In this document: one piece after another, positions 25,910-35,746 of the stretch
Layout of the letters: the number at the start of each line of letters is the position of its first letter
Position numbering within the stretch: position 1 is the stretch's first letter
NCBI GenBank assembly: GCA_040221175.1
Contig: JAVJVK010000004.1
Location: forward strand, 248,001 to 312,000
DNA from: Phycisphaerales bacterium
Lineage (GTDB): Bacteria > Planctomycetota > Phycisphaerae > Phycisphaerales > UBA1924
DNA: 64,000 bases
Direction of reading: 5' to 3'
Position numbers and translations under genes: made by a program
Notes under the pieces: model-generated
The model's database searches: none
Seen by the model: only the letters and a program-made list of their open reading frames with translations
Told to the model about the DNA's origin: nothing

Positions 25910-26971
25910 ATGATCACTCTCGCTGACCGCATCCGCCGTTCTCGCGGCGCCACCTCCGGCCGATCGGGCTTCACGCTCATCGAGCTGCTGGTGGTCATCG
26001 CCATCATCGCGCTGCTCATCAGCGTCTTGCTGCCCGCCCTTGGCGAGGCTCGCAAGACCGCCCGCCTGGCAATCGACCTGGGCAACCTGAAGCAGTTCGG
26101 CTTCGCCCTGGGTACCTACTCGGCCGACTACCAGGACCGCATCTATGCGTTCACCTGGAACGACCAAGACGACATCCGCCGCAACCAGCAGTCCGATGGC
26201 GGCGGCCTCACGGGCGGCACGGCCATCCAGGCGTCGGCGGCTCAGGCCACCGACATCATCCGCTTCCGCGCCAACCGGCCGGACTTCAACCAGCCCGGCA
26301 GCTGGATCCCCAACGTCCTCTACACCCACCTGGTGGTGAACGACTACCTGGCCCAGAAGCTGCCCGAGAAGATGGTCGTCTCGCCGATGGACCGCTACCG
26401 CCTCCAGTGGCAGGAAGACCCCAAGAACCTGTTCGACCAGAACTACTGGTTCCCGTTCCAGGAGCCGGCCAGCAACCCCAACATCCGCTGGCCCTACAGC
26501 TCGAGCTACCAGGTCGTGCCCGCCTCCTACGACGCCGGCCGCACCGCCTCGGAGCGCCTGTACCAGAACCCCAGCAGCCACCGGTCCTACTTCGTGCCCG
26601 GCGGCGCCAAGATCGGCGAGCTGAAGATCACCGCTGTCGACGCACCGGCCCAGAAGGTGTTCATGCACGACAGCAACGATCGCTACAGCAAGCAGGAGCT
26701 CTTCTACGCCTTCCCCGATGCCAAGACGACGATGATCATGTTCGACCTGTCGGCCGGCCAGCGCGTCACCGACGACTCGAACCTTGGCTGGGACCCTCGC
26801 ACGCCCACGCAGGATCGTGCCATGCGGTTCGTGTTTGACCCCACCGGTTCGGCCTGGGAGCCCCAGGCGCGCGGCCCGTCGGCGGTCGACGGCTACTACC
26901 GCTGGACCCGCGGTGGCCTCCAGGGTATCGACTACGGCGGCACCGAGATCAACACCGGCCAGCTCCGCTGA
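25910..26971 (+). CDS. Prepilin-type (type II pseudopilin-like) protein, copy D
   Basis: A 353-residue paralogue, closest to copy B. ATG 25910 follows GGAGG (25894-25898) by 11 bases; leader [20 protein letters not shown], then FTLIELLVV. It keeps the [20 protein letters not shown] segment found in B and absent from C. Ends [11 protein letters not shown] strong terminator follows at 27005. The shared blocks and shuffled variable regions among B, C and D suggest repeated duplication with gene conversion. Confidence 0.9.
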   Translation: MITLADRIRRSRGATSGRSGFTLIELLVVIAIIALLISVLLPALGEARKTARLAIDLGNLKQFGFALGTYSADYQDRIYAFTWNDQDDIRRNQQSDGGGLTGGTAIQASAAQATDIIRFRANRPDFNQPGSWIPNVLYTHLVVNDYLAQKLPEKMVVSPMDRYRLQWQEDPKNLFDQNYWFPFQEPASNPNIRWPYSSSYQVVPASYDAGRTASERLYQNPSSHRSYFVPGGAKIGELKITAVDAPAQKVFMHDSNDRYSKQELFYAFPDAKTTMIMFDLSAGQRVTDDSNLGWDPRTPTQDRAMRFVFDPTGSAWEPQARGPSAVDGYYRWTRGGLQGIDYGGTEINTGQLR

Positions 26972-27004
26972 TCTGAAGCCTGCATCTTCGCAGAACACGC
27001 ACTC

Positions 27005-27029
27005 GGCCCGCCACTTGGCGGGCCGTTTT
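27005..27029 (+). terminator. Intrinsic terminator after prepilin copy D
   Basis: Perfect 8-bp stem GGCCCGCC (27005-27012) / GGCGGGCC (27017-27024) with loop ACTT and GTTTTC tail. Separates the prepilin array from serA. Confidence 0.88.
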
Positions 27030-27112
27030 CGTTGGTGGTGCGCTAGGATTCCGCCAACGCCCGCGGGGCGGCCCGCGCGGGGCCGCACGTGGTGGCCGAG
27101 GAGGTTTGCCCG

Positions 27113-28093
27113 GTGCGAGTGCTCATCGCCGACAAGTTCGAAGATTCCGGAATCAAGGCCTTGAAGCAGGCCGGTTGCGAGGTGGTGGTCGAGCCCGGGC
27201 TCGGCCCGGACACCTTGCCCGAGGCGCTCTCGAAGCACCAGCCGGAGATCCTGATCGTTCGTTCCACGAAGGTGCCCGCCAACGTCATCGAGGGGCAGAG
27301 CTCGCTCAAGGGCATCATCCGTGCGGGCGCCGGCCACGACAACATCGATTCGGCCGCCGCCAGCTCAAAGGGCGTGGCGGTGTGCAACTGTCCGGGCATG
27401 AACGCCGTGGCTGTGGCCGAACTGGCGATGGGCCACATCATCAACTGCGACCGTCGCCTGCCCGCTCAGGACGCCGAGCTGCGCACGGGGCACTGGAACA
27501 AGAAGGAGTACGCCAAGGCCCGCGGACTCAAGGGCCTGACGCTGCTGCTGGTGGGCATGGGCGCCATCGGGCGCGAAGTGGCCTCCCGCGCAAGCGCGTT
27601 TGGCATGGACGTGGTCGGCTGGTCGCGCAGCCTGACGCCCCAGAGCGCCGACCAATACGGCGTGCGCTTCGGCGGTAGCAGCCAGGATGACCTGAAGAAG
27701 TTGCTGGGGCAGGCCGACGTGGTCAGCATCCACGTGGCCGCGACGCCCGAGACCAAGGGCATGTGCGATGCGGCGTTCTTCGCAGCCATGAAGGACGGCG
27801 CCTACTTCATCAACACCGCTCGCGGAACGCTGGTGGACGAGGCCGCCCTGCTCGAGGCCATCAAGACCAAGGGCCTGCGCGCTGGCACCGACGTGTACCA
27901 GAACCAACCCGGCACGCCCGACGAGGCGTTCCAGACCCCCCTGGCCGCCGAAGGCGTGTGCTGCTCGCACCACTGCGGCGCCTCGACCGATCAGGCCCAG
28001 CAAGCCGTGGCGGACGAGACCGTCCGCATCGTGACCGAGTATCAGAAGACCGGATCGTTCATCAACGTGGTGAACCAGCTTCAGCCGGCGTGA
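27113..28093 (+). CDS. serA: D-3-phosphoglycerate dehydrogenase
   Basis: A 326-residue NAD-dependent dehydrogenase that commits 3-phosphoglycerate to serine synthesis. GTG 27113 is chosen: GAGGAGG lies 7 bases upstream and the protein then begins VLIADKFEDSG. Substrate and cofactor domains are visible: IIRAGAGHDNIDSAAASSKG, LTLLLVGMGAIGREVASRAS (Rossmann GxGxxG), YFINTARGTLVDEAAL (catalytic Arg), VCCSHHCGASTDQAQ (catalytic His). It lacks a C-terminal ACT domain, so feedback control by serine is not expected. It is followed by serC after 55 bases. Confidence 0.93.
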   Translation: MRVLIADKFEDSGIKALKQAGCEVVVEPGLGPDTLPEALSKHQPEILIVRSTKVPANVIEGQSSLKGIIRAGAGHDNIDSAAASSKGVAVCNCPGMNAVAVAELAMGHIINCDRRLPAQDAELRTGHWNKKEYAKARGLKGLTLLLVGMGAIGREVASRASAFGMDVVGWSRSLTPQSADQYGVRFGGSSQDDLKKLLGQADVVSIHVAATPETKGMCDAAFFAAMKDGAYFINTARGTLVDEAALLEAIKTKGLRAGTDVYQNQPGTPDEAFQTPLAAEGVCCSHHCGASTDQAQQAVADETVRIVTEYQKTGSFINVVNQLQPA

Positions 28094-28148
28094 GCACCGA
28101 CCAAACCAGAAGCACGACGCAGATTTCATGCGAGAGGAGATCGATACC

Positions 28149-29270
28149 ATGACGGCATCGGCAACGCGCGGCACCCTGATCGATTCGGCACAGACGCGCA
28201 GCACGTTCAATTTTTCGGCAGGTCCGGCAGCCTTGCCCGAGGCCGTGCTCCGGCGCGTGCAGCAGGACATCTGGGACATCGATGGCAGCGGCATCGGCAT
28301 CATGGAGCACAGCCACCGTGGGCCCGTGGTCGACGGCGTGTGGGAACGTACCGAGGCCGCGTGCCGGAAGCTTGCCAACATCCCCGATGACTACGCCATC
28401 CTCTACCTCCAGGGCGGCGCATCAACGCAGTTCTCGATGGTGCCGGCCAATCTGCTCCCCGACGGGGGCACCGCCGACTACATCAACACCGGCACGTGGT
28501 CGAAGAAGGCCATCAAGGAAGCCAAGCTGTATGGCTCGGTCAACGTGGCGGCCAGCAGCGAAGAGAGCAACTTCGACCACATCCCCACCGACTTGAAGTG
28601 CTCGGACAATCCGGCCTACCTGCACTTTACCAGCAACAACACGATCTTCGGCACCGAGTTCAGCACCGAACCCACGTGCCCCGATGGCTCGTTCCTGGTG
28701 TGCGACGCGTCAAGCGATATCTTCAGCCGACCGATCGACGTCAGCAAGTACGGGCTCATCTACGCCGGAGCCCAGAAGAATCTGGGCCCCAGCGGCGTCA
28801 CCCTGGTGATCGTTCGCAAGGACATTGCCGAACGCTGCGAGCGCACGCTGCCGAGCATGGGCATGTACAAGACCCACGCCGAGAACGACAGCCGCTACAA
28901 CACCCCGCCGGTGTTCGGCGTCTACGTCATGGGCGTGGTGTTCGACTGGATTCTCGAGAACGGCGGCCTGGAGGGCATGGGCGTTCGCAACGCTGCCAAG
29001 GCATCGACGATTTACGATGCCATCGACGAGGGCTTCTACAAGCCCCATGCGAAGACCGGTAGCCGGTCGATGATGAACATCACCTTCAACTGCCCCAACG
29101 ACGAGCTGAACAAGAAGTTCCTCGAAGAGGCGCAGGCCCAGAACTTCGACGGCCTCAAGGGCCACCGATCGGTCGGCGGCATCCGCGCGAGCATCTACAA
29201 CGCCTTCCCGCCCGCTGGCTGCCAGGCGCTCGCCCAGTTCATGCGAGACTTCGCCCAACGCAACGGTTAA
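28149..29270 (+). CDS. serC: Phosphoserine aminotransferase
   Basis: A 373-residue PLP enzyme (class V aminotransferase) converting 3-phosphohydroxypyruvate and glutamate to phosphoserine; it can also serve pyridoxal phosphate synthesis. ATG 28149 follows GAGGAGA by about 8 bases. Diagnostic features: FNFSAGPAALPEAVLRR at the N-terminus, LYLQGGASTQFSMVPANLL, YAGAQKNLGPSGVTLVIV with the PLP-binding Lys, and KGHRSVGGIRASIYNAFP near the C-terminus. Downstream partner of serA, likely one transcript. The last codons overlap the convergent glycosyltransferase gene by 4 bases. No serB is in the window. Confidence 0.95.
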   Translation: MTASATRGTLIDSAQTRSTFNFSAGPAALPEAVLRRVQQDIWDIDGSGIGIMEHSHRGPVVDGVWERTEAACRKLANIPDDYAILYLQGGASTQFSMVPANLLPDGGTADYINTGTWSKKAIKEAKLYGSVNVAASSEESNFDHIPTDLKCSDNPAYLHFTSNNTIFGTEFSTEPTCPDGSFLVCDASSDIFSRPIDVSKYGLIYAGAQKNLGPSGVTLVIVRKDIAERCERTLPSMGMYKTHAENDSRYNTPPVFGVYVMGVVFDWILENGGLEGMGVRNAAKASTIYDAIDEGFYKPHAKTGSRSMMNITFNCPNDELNKKFLEEAQAQNFDGLKGHRSVGGIRASIYNAFPPAGCQALAQFMRDFAQRNG

Positions 29271-30331
29271 CGCTGCCGGAGTCGAGTCATCGCCGCCTCG
29301 ATCACTTCGTCCGCCGCGATCGCCCGCATCATGCCGGCGTTCGCGGCGTTCTTGTGCGCGCTGGCATGATCCGGCCGCTCGTGCTGCAGGACGTCGGCTT
29401 CACGCCGATAGGGGCCGACCAGCCCGGTTAGCGTCGGGCCGAACAGGGCCACCAGAGGCCGTTCAAAGCCAACCGCCATGTGCAGGACGGCCGAGTCGTT
29501 GGCGACGACCAGCGACGATCGCTGGACGATGGCCATGAGTTCTCCGATGCCGGTGCGACCCACAAGATCCCGGACACGAGGATGTCGATCAGCCAGTTCG
29601 CACGTGCGTGGACACTGGTTACGCTCGCCACGACCTCCCACGATGACGATGGATGCGTTGGACTGGTCCAGCAGCGCATCAGCCAACTGGGCAAATCGTT
29701 CGTCTGGCCACTGCTTGGCGGGCCACCGGCTGGTCGGCGCGAGCACCACCAGCCGCCCATCGGCCGGTTCGCCCACCATGGCGGCCGCCGCCGTGCGCGC
29801 CGCCGCGGTCGTGTACAGCCGCATGTCGGGCGCGTCGATCGGCTCGGCAGCGCCGTACGAGTCGATTGCCGCCTGAGCCAGGGCGAGCATCTTGTCCACC
29901 GCGTGTTGTCCCGGTGGTGTCGGCACGCGACGCGTATACGCCAGGTGGGCGAGCTCCCGGGCATCGGCCGCACCAACTCGCACCGGAGCCGCCGTCGCCA
30001 TGGTCATTAGTCCGCTTCGCATGAGCCCCTGGCAATCGACGACCAGGTCGTAGCGGCGGCGGCGCAGGCCGTTGCCCCAACGCAAGGCGGCAATGAACTT
30101 GTCTGGTCTGGCCAAGGGCGAGAGATCCCGGCGTGGGAACGCAACCGCCTCGCTCAGCGCCGGATGGGCGACGATGGCCTCGGCAAAGGCGTCCTGCACC
30201 AGCCAGTCGATCGTCGCGTGCGGCCAGCGGGCCCTCAGGGCGGCCAGCACCGGCACGCTGCGGCACACATCGCCCAACGCGCTCGGGCGGATGATCAGGA
30301 TTCGCCGGGGCTGGCTGTCTGGAGGCTCCAC
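29267..30331 (-). CDS. Glycosyltransferase family 9 (heptosyltransferase-like)
   Basis: About 354 residues. N-terminal RRILIIRPSALGDVCRSVPV is the family 9 signature and the C-terminal half has LVVLAPTSRWPAKQWPDERF, SIVIVGGRGE and SSLVVANDSAVLHMAVGFER, the ADP-heptose binding region of WaaC/WaaF/OpsX-like enzymes. Suggests building of a lipopolysaccharide core, consistent with the diderm envelope of planctomycetes. The GTG at 30331 is the first start codon that leaves the N-terminus of normal length; its ribosome site is weak, so the start is uncertain. Divergent from a secreted unknown. Confidence 0.88.
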   Translation of the reverse strand: MEPPDSQPRRILIIRPSALGDVCRSVPVLAALRARWPHATIDWLVQDAFAEAIVAHPALSEAVAFPRRDLSPLARPDKFIAALRWGNGLRRRRYDLVVDCQGLMRSGLMTMATAAPVRVGAADARELAHLAYTRRVPTPPGQHAVDKMLALAQAAIDSYGAAEPIDAPDMRLYTTAAARTAAAAMVGEPADGRLVVLAPTSRWPAKQWPDERFAQLADALLDQSNASIVIVGGRGERNQCPRTCELADRHPRVRDLVGRTGIGELMAIVQRSSLVVANDSAVLHMAVGFERPLVALFGPTLTGLVGPYRREADVLQHERPDHASAHKNAANAGMMRAIAADEVIEAAMTRLRQR

Positions 30332-30391
30332 CGCCCAGTGTATCGGTGATTGTCCCGTGTGGGAGCGGCGTCGGGGCTCTATGCTGGAGGC

Positions 30392-31615
30392 ATGAAGCAA
30401 CGCGTTCTGCTGGCGTGTCTGACCCTGATCATGCTCCTCACCCCGAGCACATTGGGCCAGGGCACCGAGATCGAGGTTCAGCCCACCCCACCACCGCAGC
30501 AGGCGCTCGCGGCCATTCGCACGTCGGGGCAGGTTCCGCCCGAGGACGTGCAAGAGGCCGTCGAACATCTACGGGACGCCATGCTCCACATGAGCCAGTT
30601 CCGATCCCTGGGTGAGGCCGACGGCGTCGCCGCCCTGGTGCGGCTGGCGTTGGCCACCATGAGCATCGGTTCCGGCGCCACGGTCGTGGTGACGGGGATC
30701 GAGCCGGACCCACAGAATCCGGCACACGCCAGGAAACTCCACATCGCCGCATCGCTCTCGCTAAGCGGTGAAGCCGACGTTGATCGACTGGTCGGCGCAT
30801 GGCCCGCTCCTGACGGGGATGGCCTCGTGTTCATCCGAGAGAGCGATGCTGGCATCGAACTCTGCTTCACGAAAGTCGACTTCAAGGAAGGGTTTCTTCG
30901 ACCTGACGCACTCGATCCCTTCGCTTCGCACACGCCCGAATCCGCCGGTGGCGTCGAGTTGATGCTCGATCTGGAAGGACTCCGACGCGCCTGGCCGCAG
31001 TCCCTGGCCGATGGTCCCGCTCGCCGAGTCGTCGCCGTGACCGGTCTGGCCAACGCCCGCAAGATTCACGTACACGTGCCCGAGTCGAGTGCCGTGCGCC
31101 TGGCATATTCGAGCCGGGCCCTCCCACCCGAAGACGTCACGACCCGCAGCGGCCCCGTGCCCGACGCTGGGAATGTTGGGGCCCGCTGGCCGGCCCTCTT
31201 CGACGCAGGCCTGCGTACCTATGCCGTAGCGCTCGAGCCGGACGACCGCGAGGCGTTTGGCCGGCAATTCCAACAGTGGATGGGCCAGCACGGCAACCGG
31301 CTGCGCGGCATCGTTCAGGCCGTCGAGATCGGCATGAGCTGGTCGATCGACTCGACCGAAACCGGGCTGCGCACACGCATCGTGGTCCCGGTACGCGAGG
31401 GCATCGAAATCCCAAACCTGACCGAGGCGCTCAAGGCAACGCTCACCGGCGCAGGCTTCTCGGTCGAAGGTGATGCCGGTACGCTCTCGCTGCCTCCGAC
31501 AGTTGCAGACGCCTTTGGCGGTTCCGCACTGACCATCCAACTCGAACAAGTGGAACAGGGTGAAGGCCAAGACGCTGATGCGGCACCCGCACGCATCGTG
31601 GTGACGATCGAGTAA
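30392..31615 (+). CDS. Secreted protein of unknown function
   Basis: A 407-residue exported protein with signal peptide MKQRVLLACLTLIMLLTPST, LGQ. GGAGG lies one base before the ATG, closer than usual. No family is recognised: the body is alpha/beta with repeated acidic stretches such as GMSWSIDSTETGLRTRIVVP near the C-terminus. It is convergent with gspE (23 bases between the stops) and divergent from the glycosyltransferase. Its role is unknown. Confidence 0.75.
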   Translation: MKQRVLLACLTLIMLLTPSTLGQGTEIEVQPTPPPQQALAAIRTSGQVPPEDVQEAVEHLRDAMLHMSQFRSLGEADGVAALVRLALATMSIGSGATVVVTGIEPDPQNPAHARKLHIAASLSLSGEADVDRLVGAWPAPDGDGLVFIRESDAGIELCFTKVDFKEGFLRPDALDPFASHTPESAGGVELMLDLEGLRRAWPQSLADGPARRVVAVTGLANARKIHVHVPESSAVRLAYSSRALPPEDVTTRSGPVPDAGNVGARWPALFDAGLRTYAVALEPDDREAFGRQFQQWMGQHGNRLRGIVQAVEIGMSWSIDSTETGLRTRIVVPVREGIEIPNLTEALKATLTGAGFSVEGDAGTLSLPPTVADAFGGSALTIQLEQVEQGEGQDADAAPARIVVTIE

Positions 31616-31638
31616 CGGCTGTCGTACGGGGGACTGAC

Positions 31639-33330
<1,692 letters not shown>

Positions 33331-33332
33331 GG

Positions 33333-33368
33333 ATACACAGAGTGTATTGCCCCCTGGCTCAGCCGTAA
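33333..33368 (-). promoter_or_regulatory. Possible promoter and palindrome at the gspE start
   Basis: On the minus strand TTACGG (33363-33368), 16 bases, TACACT (33341-33346). The predicted start of transcription is only a few bases before the ATG, fitting the missing Shine-Dalgarno sequence. The perfect palindrome ATACAC-AGA-GTGTAT (33333-33347) covers the -10 box and could be an operator. Confidence 0.4.
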
Positions 33369-33409
33369 CGGGCCTTTACAGCCCGCCGACCGTTTTTCTG
33401 GTTATGGGG

Positions 33410-33438
33410 TTGACACGCCAGCATATTCATGTTACTAT
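33410..33438 (+). promoter_or_regulatory. Sigma-70 promoter of the DinB/ArsR operon
   Basis: Near-consensus promoter TTGACA (33410-33415), 17-base spacer, TACTAT (33433-33438), 76 bases before the DinB start codon. It overlaps an ArsR-type operator (33429-33448). Confidence 0.8.
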
Positions 33439-33448
33439 TTAGTCACAT
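33429..33448. promoter_or_regulatory. ArsR-type operator overlapping the -10 box
   Basis: ATGTTACTATTTAGTCACAT: arms ATGTTACTA and TAGTCACAT pair at 8 of 9 positions around a TT centre. It covers the -10 box of the DinB promoter. The pattern (TTACTA...TAGTnAC) resembles operators of the SdpR/ArsR branch with SRPBCC partners. Binding by the ArsR-SRPBCC protein encoded 600 bases downstream is inferred. Confidence 0.6.
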
Positions 33449-33513
33449 ATTGGTCCACGCTCAAACGCGGCCAATGCTGACCAAAGACCGCATTTCCCGC
33501 CAGGAGTTTCGAC

Positions 33514-34032
33514 ATGCCCGACGCACCCTCCGCCGCCCAGTCCTTCACCCACGTTCGCGACGGCCTGCGCAACATGGAGTTCGCCCGGACCCTGCTGCTC
33601 GAGATGGCCAAGGCCACGCCCGACGAGAAGTTCTACCAGCCCCCGGCCCAGGGCGGCAACCACGCGGCCTGGAACCTCGGTCACATCGCCGTCACCGACG
33701 ATCTGGTCCGCGCCCAGTTGGGCGGTGGCGAGCCCGTGCTGCCCACGGAGTGGCACGACATGTTCAAGGGTGGCAGCGAGTGCAAGCCGGGCGCGGAGGG
33801 GCACCCCAGCCGGGAAGAACTGCTCGACGGTCTTGCTCGATCCCGCGCGGCCGTGGTTTCCTGGTTCAGCGGCCTGAGCGAGAGCGAACTCATGGAGCCG
33901 CTCTCGGGCGGCATCGCCCAACTGGCAGCAGACCGCATCATGCTCATGGGCTCGCTGGCATCGCACGAGGCCTTCCATGCCGGCCAGATCAGCACCGCGC
34001 GACGCGTGTTCGGCATGCCTCCGCTCTTTTAG
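33514..34032 (+). CDS. DinB family protein
   Basis: A 172-residue four-helix-bundle protein of the DinB/YfiT superfamily. Family marks are AAWNLGHIAVTDDLVRAQLG near the N-terminus and LASHEAFHAGQISTARRVFG near the C-terminus, giving three His (in NLGHI, ASHEA and EAFHAG) that usually bind a divalent metal. Many members are thiol-dependent transferases or are uncharacterised. It is the first gene behind a strong promoter covered by an ArsR-type operator and is followed after 20 bases by the ArsR-SRPBCC gene, so it is likely in the same autoregulated operon. Confidence 0.9.
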   Translation: MPDAPSAAQSFTHVRDGLRNMEFARTLLLEMAKATPDEKFYQPPAQGGNHAAWNLGHIAVTDDLVRAQLGGGEPVLPTEWHDMFKGGSECKPGAEGHPSREELLDGLARSRAAVVSWFSGLSESELMEPLSGGIAQLAADRIMLMGSLASHEAFHAGQISTARRVFGMPPLF

Positions 34033-34052
34033 GCCTGCTGGTCTGAATCGGC

Positions 34053-34877
34053 ATGGACGCGAGCACACATCCGCCGCAGGCCGGCGTCGCCGACGCCGTG
34101 TGGAAGGCCCTGAGCGATCCCACACGGCGGGCCATCCTCGATCGCCTGCGGCAGGGCCGATCCACCACAGGCGAGCTGGCCGGCGCGTTTCCGGCACTCA
34201 GTCGGTTTGCCGTCATGAAGCACCTTTCGGTACTCGAAGAGGCCGGTCTGGTCGTGGCTCGCAAGGAGGGGCGCCAGAAGTTCAACTACCTCAACGCGGT
34301 ACCCCTGCGCAGGGTGTACGAGCGTTGGGTGAGCAGGTACCAGGACCGGTGGGCGGGGTCGCTCGTCGGCCTGCAGCGGCTCGCCGAGGGCGAGCATGCC
34401 AGCCAGGGAGAACGCGAAATGTCCACGCAGACGATCAACGTCTCGGCTACGGTGGTGCAGGCCGAAGTCACCATCGACGCACCGCCCGCCAAGGTGTATG
34501 ACCTGTTCTTCGACCGCCCGAACGACTGGTTCTACGAGAGCGAGGAAAGCCGCAAGACGCAGACCACCATCGCCGAACGCAAGATTGGCGGCCACTTCTA
34601 CATCGAAACCAAGCGAGATGCGGGCCCTCCCGACCAGAACGTCATCGGCACGTTCACCATGCTCAAGCCCGGCCGGAAGATCCGGATGCGTGGCGATTGC
34701 ACCATCCCAAGCGCCTTCATCGCGAACATGACCATCACGTTCGAGCCGGCAGGTCACGGCACCCGGGTCAGCGTCGAGCATCGCATGGCGGGCGAGTACG
34801 ACGAATCGTTGCCCGCTGGCTTCGAAGAAGGCTGGCAGGACGGCCTCCAGAAGCTCAAAGCGCTGGCCGAGGGCTGA
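34053..34877 (+). CDS. ArsR-type regulator fused to an SRPBCC (AHSA1-like) domain
   Basis: A 274-residue two-domain protein. Residues 12-105 are an ArsR-family winged helix (AVWKALSDPTRRAILDRLRQ, FAVMKHLSVLEEAGLVVARK, YERWVSRYQ), of the branch without metal cysteines. Residues 122-274 are a START/AHSA1-like SRPBCC domain (VQAEVTIDAPPAKVYDLFFD, KIGGHFYIETK, ITFEPAGHGTRVSVEHRMAG). In most genomes these two are separate adjacent genes; here they form one chain, suggesting that a hydrophobic ligand in the SRPBCC pocket directly controls DNA binding. A fitting operator lies at 33429-33448 upstream of the operon. Confidence 0.9.
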   Translation: MDASTHPPQAGVADAVWKALSDPTRRAILDRLRQGRSTTGELAGAFPALSRFAVMKHLSVLEEAGLVVARKEGRQKFNYLNAVPLRRVYERWVSRYQDRWAGSLVGLQRLAEGEHASQGEREMSTQTINVSATVVQAEVTIDAPPAKVYDLFFDRPNDWFYESEESRKTQTTIAERKIGGHFYIETKRDAGPPDQNVIGTFTMLKPGRKIRMRGDCTIPSAFIANMTITFEPAGHGTRVSVEHRMAGEYDESLPAGFEEGWQDGLQKLKALAEG

Positions 34878-35142
34878 AGACCCCTACCGCAACCGGACCA
34901 CGTAGTGGTCGGGCGAACGATCGAAGTCGCGGGCTCGCATCGTCGGCAAACCGACGCACTACAAATGCGATAAACAACCCAACGCCCTCTGTCGGCTTCC
35001 TGCTCTGCGGCTTGTTCGGCCGGGGCTCGACCATTCTGGCGACTGTACGACTCTTGCTCGATGAGGGCTGGGCGCGACGGGCGTGCAAGGCCGACCGACT
35101 CTCTGCCAAGAAGGAGGCGAGTGGATCCGCAAGGAGGATGCA

Positions 35143-35742
35143 ATGGCACGCGGGGTGAAGGGATTGGCAGCGGTGGTCGGTCTTGCCGTAGGCTTGTCGG
35201 TGCTGGCGATGTCGCCGGCAGGCACGCAACGGAGCACGGGCATGGCCGAACAAAGCTCACATGGGAACCTGGTCGTCGACGGCTCGCGCCACGTGGCCGA
35301 CGCCACCGATCGCATGATCGTCGAGTCACGCATCGTGCCGGCCACCCCGGCCGAGTGCTGGGCGAGGTGGACCACGGGCCAGGGTGTGGCCGGGTTCATG
35401 AGCAAGCACAACTCGATCGAACTGCGGATCGGCGGGCCCTACGAGGTGTACTTCGCCATGCAGTTGCCCGAAGGCCTCCGCGGATCGGAAGATTGCCGGA
35501 TCCTCAGCTACCTTCCCGAGCGCATGCTGAGCTTCGAGTGGAATGCGCCGCCGACGTTCCCCGAAATTCGTCAGGAGCGCAGCCGCGTGGTCGTGCTCTT
35601 CGAACCGGTCGAAGGCGGGACGAAGGTCGAGCTCACGCACCTTGGCTTCGGCCGCGGCAAACAGTGGGACCAGGTCTATGCGTACTTCACCAAGGCGTGG
35701 CCCCGCGTGATGGACGGCTTCGCGATGCTGGCCGAAGCCTGA
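35143..35742 (+). CDS. Exported SRPBCC (AHSA1-like) protein
   Basis: A 199-residue protein. GGAGG (35133-35137) precedes ATG 35143 by 5 bases. Residues 1-30 look like a signal peptide or membrane anchor (MARGVKGLAAVVGLAVGLSV). Residues 55-195 are an AHSA1-like SRPBCC fold: SRIVPATPAECWARWTTGQG, ELRIGGPYEVYFAM, RMLSFEWNAPPTFPEIR, VELTHLGFGRGKQWDQVYAY. Such proteins bind hydrophobic ligands. It may be part of the ArsR operon, but the 265-base gap before it allows its own promoter. The stop is 4 bases from the stop of the convergent phosphatase gene. Confidence 0.85.
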   Translation: MARGVKGLAAVVGLAVGLSVLAMSPAGTQRSTGMAEQSSHGNLVVDGSRHVADATDRMIVESRIVPATPAECWARWTTGQGVAGFMSKHNSIELRIGGPYEVYFAMQLPEGLRGSEDCRILSYLPERMLSFEWNAPPTFPEIRQERSRVVVLFEPVEGGTKVELTHLGFGRGKQWDQVYAYFTKAWPRVMDGFAMLAEA

Positions 35743-35746
35743 AGCT

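Noticed and set aside
24522-27337. Large frames antisense to prepilin copies C and D
   Set aside because: They resemble each other only because the sense genes are paralogues; composition is that of an antisense shadow.
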